From positions 2,192,001-2,256,000 of the forward strand of contig CP048620.1 of the NCBI GenBank assembly GCA_015698305.1: a stretch of DNA of 64,000 nucleotides, written 5' to 3'. This document shows positions 61,161 to 64,000 of this stretch, in pieces. Made by a program: the position numbers and the translations under genes. Below the pieces are notes generated by a model. It was given only the letters and a program-made list of their open reading frames with translations, had not been told where the DNA came from and did no database searches. Position 1 is the stretch's first letter, and the number at the start of each line of letters is the position of its first letter. Source of the stretch: Candidatus Nitrohelix vancouverensis. GTDB lineage: Bacteria; Nitrospinota; Nitrospinia; Nitrospinales; VA-1.

Positions 61161-61342
61161 ATGGAATCGACCTTAAATAGCCCGCAATGGGAGGAATTTT
61201 GTTCAGATACATAGTTAAAATAGGTGATAGTCGGTGAATTGTCAATCACAATTCCATGCGACAGAGAAGCGCATATGTCGCGGTTTTTGAGACGGTTTGC
61301 CAAATAATGAGCTTAATTATTGATTTTATTGGGTTTATTTTC

Positions 61343-61371
61343 TTGACAAAAAAACAATTTAAATTTAATGT
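61343..61371 (+). promoter_or_regulatory. Putative promoter upstream of the small gene at 61476
   Basis: TTGACA (61343-61348) and TAATGT (61366-61371) are spaced 17 nt apart within a strongly AT-rich 315-bp gap (61161-61475) that otherwise shows no gene. The -35 is perfect and the -10 is fair. Confidence 0.5.
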
Positions 61372-61475
61372 TGATTTCTGTTTCATTAAGTTACTGTTTT
61401 ATTGAGTTTTATATTAGTAAGGGGGCAGTCGAAGCCATCAGGCCGGGCTTTCATTTTTGAAAACAGGAGGGCGTC

Positions 61476-61676
61476 ATGTTTTTTGAAGTCAAAATTTTTG
61501 ATTCCAAAGGCGATTTACAAAAAGTAGTCTCTCCCAAAAAACTGAGTCGGCGGTTTTGGAAAGAGGACAGCATTGGCGTTGGGGAGTATGTTGACGGAAG
61601 TTTTGTCAAAGATGACTGGGGTGATTCGGCGGAAAAAGAACTGGGCTTGAAAATGGAAGATAAAGAATTAGGATAA
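61476..61676 (+). CDS. Small hypothetical protein (66 aa)
   Basis: A 66-residue charged protein (EVKIFDSKGDLQKVVSPKKL, then EDSIGVGEYVDGSFVKDDWG). A strong GGAGG sits before the ATG and a large hairpin with a T-run follows, so the gene looks real and monocistronic. No family recognised. Possibly a regulator or binding peptide, unproven. Confidence 0.62.
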   Translation: MFFEVKIFDSKGDLQKVVSPKKLSRRFWKEDSIGVGEYVDGSFVKDDWGDSAEKELGLKMEDKELG

Positions 61677-61706
61677 ACAAGCTCAAATTGATTATAATCT
61701 CATTAG

Positions 61707-61768
61707 AAACCGGGTTGAGGCATTGGCGGATGTTAAGATACCGCTAATGTTCACCCGGTTTTTTTTTG
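61707..61768 (+). terminator. Large terminator hairpin after the 66-aa gene
   Basis: AAACCGGGT (61708 on) pairs with ACCCGGTTT, extended inward by an interrupted stem ending in GGCGG/CCGC, followed by an uninterrupted T-run to 61768. Canonical terminator, 31 nt after the stop. Confidence 0.82.
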
Positions 61769-61842
61769 TACTTTATAACTGACCTGTCAGGCGACGGGAC
61801 AGAAAGTATTTTTTTTATGACAGCTATCTCTATAAATCGACC

Positions 61843-63027
61843 ATGTATATAACAACCGACGAACAACTGAAAGAACTTTGCGATACCTTGCGCGGAAGCG
61901 AAATGCTGGCTCTGGATACGGAGTTTGTGCGCGAGAGAACTTATTTCCACCGGCTGGGATTGATACAGGTGGCGAATGATGAAGTGAGCGCCGCGATCGA
62001 TCCGATCACGATCAATGATCTGGAGCCGTTTCTGGAAATCATCAAGGATCCGAAGGTGTTGAAAGTGTTTCATGCGGCGCGACAGGACCTGGAAATTTTC
62101 TACCGTCTCTGCGGGATGGCGGTTCGCCCGGTGTTTGATACCCAGATTGCCGCCGCTCTGGTGGGATGGGGATCGCAGATTTCTTTCGCTAAAATTGTTC
62201 ACAAGGTTTCTAAAAAACATATCTGTAAAGCGCATCGTTATACGGACTGGTGTCGGCGTCCTCTAAGCGAAGGGCAGATTGAATACGCGCTGGACGACGT
62301 TCGTTATCTCGGTCCCGTCTATAAAAGGTTGAATTCGCTCATGAATAAAATGGATCGGAAGGAATGGATCGTGGGCGAATTTCAATGCCTGGAAGATCCC
62401 AAAAATTTTCAGCCATCAGACCCGAACAAACAATTTTTAAAATTAAAAAATATACGTTCTTTTAAACCGCGGGCGCTCTCTGTTCTGCGTGAACTGGCCG
62501 CATGGAGAGAGTTGGAAGCGCGTTCGCGGGATTGTCTGGCGAAGTCGATCATTCGGGACGAAACCCTGATCGAGCTGGCACGCTCGGCTCCGAAGACGAT
62601 GGAGGGTTTGCGTTCCCTGCGCGGCTTTTATCAGAAGGAAGCGGCGCGTAGCGGCAAGGTGATTCTTGAAACCATCGAGAGAGGCTTGAACGTGCCCGAC
62701 AGTGAGTGCCCGCGACTTCCCGAGTCGGACGGTTACACGGCGCCGCGCGGGCTGGAAGAAATCCTTGCGGCGGGCGTGCAGGTGCGGGCGGAGGAAATGA
62801 AGATCGAAGCCAATGTGCTGGCGGATCGAAAACAGATTCATGATTTTGTGAAATGTTTTGAGCGCAATCAGGATCTGGAAGAGCATTTTCTATTCCAAAG
62901 CTGGCGCAAGGAATGTATAGGCGAAACCCTGGCGTCCTTGCTTCACGGCAGAACCGCGCTGGTGATCGGCCAGGATCGAAAGGCTCAATTGATGAAGGTG
63001 GAAAGCAACGGAATCCATTCCGAATGA
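61843..63027 (+). CDS. rnd: Ribonuclease D
   Basis: A 394-residue DEDD exonuclease. The ALDTEFVRERTY motif (~24-35) gives the first D-x-E, FHAARQDLEIF (~77-87) the second D, and YALDDVRYLGPVY (~148-160) the Y-x3-D. An HRDC-type helical region (~205-280) follows. It trims tRNA 3' ends. Full length; the ATG is preceded by an AT-rich leader. Confidence 0.94.
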   Translation: MYITTDEQLKELCDTLRGSEMLALDTEFVRERTYFHRLGLIQVANDEVSAAIDPITINDLEPFLEIIKDPKVLKVFHAARQDLEIFYRLCGMAVRPVFDTQIAAALVGWGSQISFAKIVHKVSKKHICKAHRYTDWCRRPLSEGQIEYALDDVRYLGPVYKRLNSLMNKMDRKEWIVGEFQCLEDPKNFQPSDPNKQFLKLKNIRSFKPRALSVLRELAAWRELEARSRDCLAKSIIRDETLIELARSAPKTMEGLRSLRGFYQKEAARSGKVILETIERGLNVPDSECPRLPESDGYTAPRGLEEILAAGVQVRAEEMKIEANVLADRKQIHDFVKCFERNQDLEEHFLFQSWRKECIGETLASLLHGRTALVIGQDRKAQLMKVESNGIHSE

Positions 63028-63047
63028 TGGATTGACTTAAGGCGCGG

Positions 63048-63713
63048 CTAGGTGGTGGTGGGTAGCGCGTCGTACCAGCGTTTGAATTCCGGCGTCGCGC
63101 GAACCGCCGTCAAGTCCTCATCCCCTGCGATTTCTGCGACTCCGGGAAGTCCTTTCTCAATCGCTGTTTGCAACATTTTCAAACTTTCCTGCAGTTTTCC
63201 CGTCAACGAATAATAACAAGCGTAGTTGTAATACAGGTAAGGGTGGGAGGGGTTCCTGCTCTCCAGCGCTTTCAAGGTATTGAACGCTTCATCGTATTGT
63301 TTGAGCCGCAGATAAGCGGAACTGAGATTGACGTAGCTTTCTGAGAAATTTTCGTTGTGGCGCAGGGCCATTTTGTAATTGACGATGGCTTGTTCGGCTT
63401 CTCCCTTACTGAGAAAACGATTGCCCTCGTTGTAATGAAAGATGCCCATACGCCGCTGGTTTTCAGGGTCCGAATGATCCATCGGCCCATGATCGTGTCC
63501 GTCGTCTGCATGCGATTCTTCCGAATGGCTTCCCTCCATCCCCTTGGAGCCTTCCATTTCTTTATCCTTCGTGGATGCTTCCTTCAGGACAGGCTCCAGG
63601 CTCGGCGCGTTATTTTTTTGCGCTAGGTCGGCGATGATCGTGATTCCTGCGCACAGGATGAGCAGGGGAATGATCGCTTTTTGCATTCGCAATTGCCATT
63701 TGTTGTTTGTCAT
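63048..63713 (-). CDS. Membrane-anchored TPR protein with His-rich linker
   Basis: A 221-residue protein with an N-terminal hydrophobic segment (AIIPLLILCAGITIIADL) and a linker rich in His, Asp and Glu (SHADDGHDHGPMDHSD, ~62-80) that might bind divalent metals. About three TPRs (~85-200; MGIFHYNEGNRFLSKGEAEQ-type) follow. The role is presumably scaffolding, perhaps of a metal-containing complex. Its ATG overlaps the TAA of the upstream gene by one base (TAATG). Confidence 0.78.
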   Translation of the reverse strand: MTNNKWQLRMQKAIIPLLILCAGITIIADLAQKNNAPSLEPVLKEASTKDKEMEGSKGMEGSHSEESHADDGHDHGPMDHSDPENQRRMGIFHYNEGNRFLSKGEAEQAIVNYKMALRHNENFSESYVNLSSAYLRLKQYDEAFNTLKALESRNPSHPYLYYNYACYYSLTGKLQESLKMLQTAIEKGLPGVAEIAGDEDLTAVRATPEFKRWYDALPTTT

Positions 63714-64000
63714 TATCCGTCGTGAGTGAATGAATGCGGGTTTTGGATATTGGGAATGGAAGCGATGCTCGCTCCGTGCGATCCCCAGTTGACGATTTGA
63801 ACGTCGGGGTGACGGTCTATGATTTCTTCCAGCGATCTCAAATAACTATACATAACCTGGCTGGTGTTTACCATGTTTCCCTGAACGCCTTCGGTGGGCG
63901 TGGTTTTGCTTCTCACAGTGGACTTGCGTTGTTCGATAGAAACCGTGCCGCCAGGAAGAACGCGATCGAGAAATTCCATAGAGGGAACCGAGTATCGAGC
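63713..64000 (-). CDS. DUF115/MAF-like protein, C-terminal fragment (partial)
   Basis: Only the last ~95 residues are in the window; the frame stays open to 64000, so the gene continues off the right edge. The end contains PSMEFLDRVLPGGTVSIEQR, then SQVMYSYLRSLEEIIDRHPD and VNWGSHGASIASIP, a pattern I associate with DUF115 (MptE-like/motility accessory factor) proteins. It is translationally coupled to the TPR gene by TAATG. Family call is tentative. Confidence 0.6.
   Translation of the reverse strand, partial: ARYSVPSMEFLDRVLPGGTVSIEQRKSTVRSKTTPTEGVQGNMVNTSQVMYSYLRSLEEIIDRHPDVQIVNWGSHGASIASIPNIQNPHSFTHDG

Overview
The window reads as a stretch of Gram-negative bacterial chromosome of moderate GC. 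It has an MsbA-like exporter, an MlaA-like protein, lipoproteins and a 16S rRNA gene at the left edge. The gene set combines the futalosine menaquinone pathway (mqnE with a UbiA prenyltransferase), a coproheme decarboxylase-type chlorite-dismutase-fold protein, a CbiZ-like cobamide salvage enzyme, a siroheme nitrite/sulfite reductase fused to TusA, and many TPR proteins. That mix would fit a marine Nitrospinota-like lineage, but this is inferred from general gene style. No database search was possible and the 16S portion is too short to decide.

Layout. 1-170: 5' end of a minus-strand 16S gene with its leader and promoter. 375-4375: lipid exporter-like ABC protein and mqnP-mqnE. 4632-7109: CheY, a CheX-like protein and CheB. 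7328-17430: mixed housekeeping genes (polA, clpS, gltA, a dicarboxylate/amino-acid symporter, a half-size TauE) with a TPR lipoprotein, a DUF3108 protein and an orphan membrane PAS protein. 17.5-23.5 kb: a DUF1566 protein, a long unexplained hairpin, two paralogous exported proteins of unknown family, DUF2203, a SHOCT-like protein, HisN, a degenerate amidase_2-like protein and a membrane-anchored sulfatase-modifying-factor domain. 23.8-31 kb: fused transporter/spermidine-synthase/TPR protein, TPR protein, MlaA-like protein and a YyaL-type thioredoxin-fold protein. 31-34.8 kb: HemQ-like protein with an N-terminal PCP_red domain, SGNH hydrolase, DUF1643, a zinc-ribbon/PCP_red protein and an Mrp ATPase. 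35-38 kb: HelD-like helicase and CbiZ-like protein.

37.9-46.1 kb is a tightly packed minus-strand operon: siroheme reductase-TusA, yicC, gmk, hisC, mltG, an exported hypothetical protein and a pentapeptide-repeat protein. Three of its junctions are 1-4 nt stop/start overlaps. 46.3-49.3 kb holds a methyltransferase-like membrane protein, YraN, and an Nfu-type iron-sulfur carrier with a small partner.

49.4-54.2 kb is an accessory island. It has copies of a fold-back repeat of about 93 bp, three of them inside a larger 162-164 bp tandem array. Among them sit a SEFIR-NB-ARC-TPR protein (a bacterial NLR-like STAND protein and candidate anti-phage sensor), a Lys/Asp-repeat secreted protein, a thioredoxin-like small protein and an AT-rich orphan gene. 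The best candidate for an undescribed system is this SEFIR-STAND gene and its repeat-bounded neighbourhood.

54.3-64 kb returns to core metabolism: kbl-tdh threonine degradation, a c-type cytochrome lipoprotein, FxsA, a methyltransferase plus FAD oxidoreductase pair, tsaB, RNase D, a TPR protein and a truncated DUF115-like gene running off the right edge.
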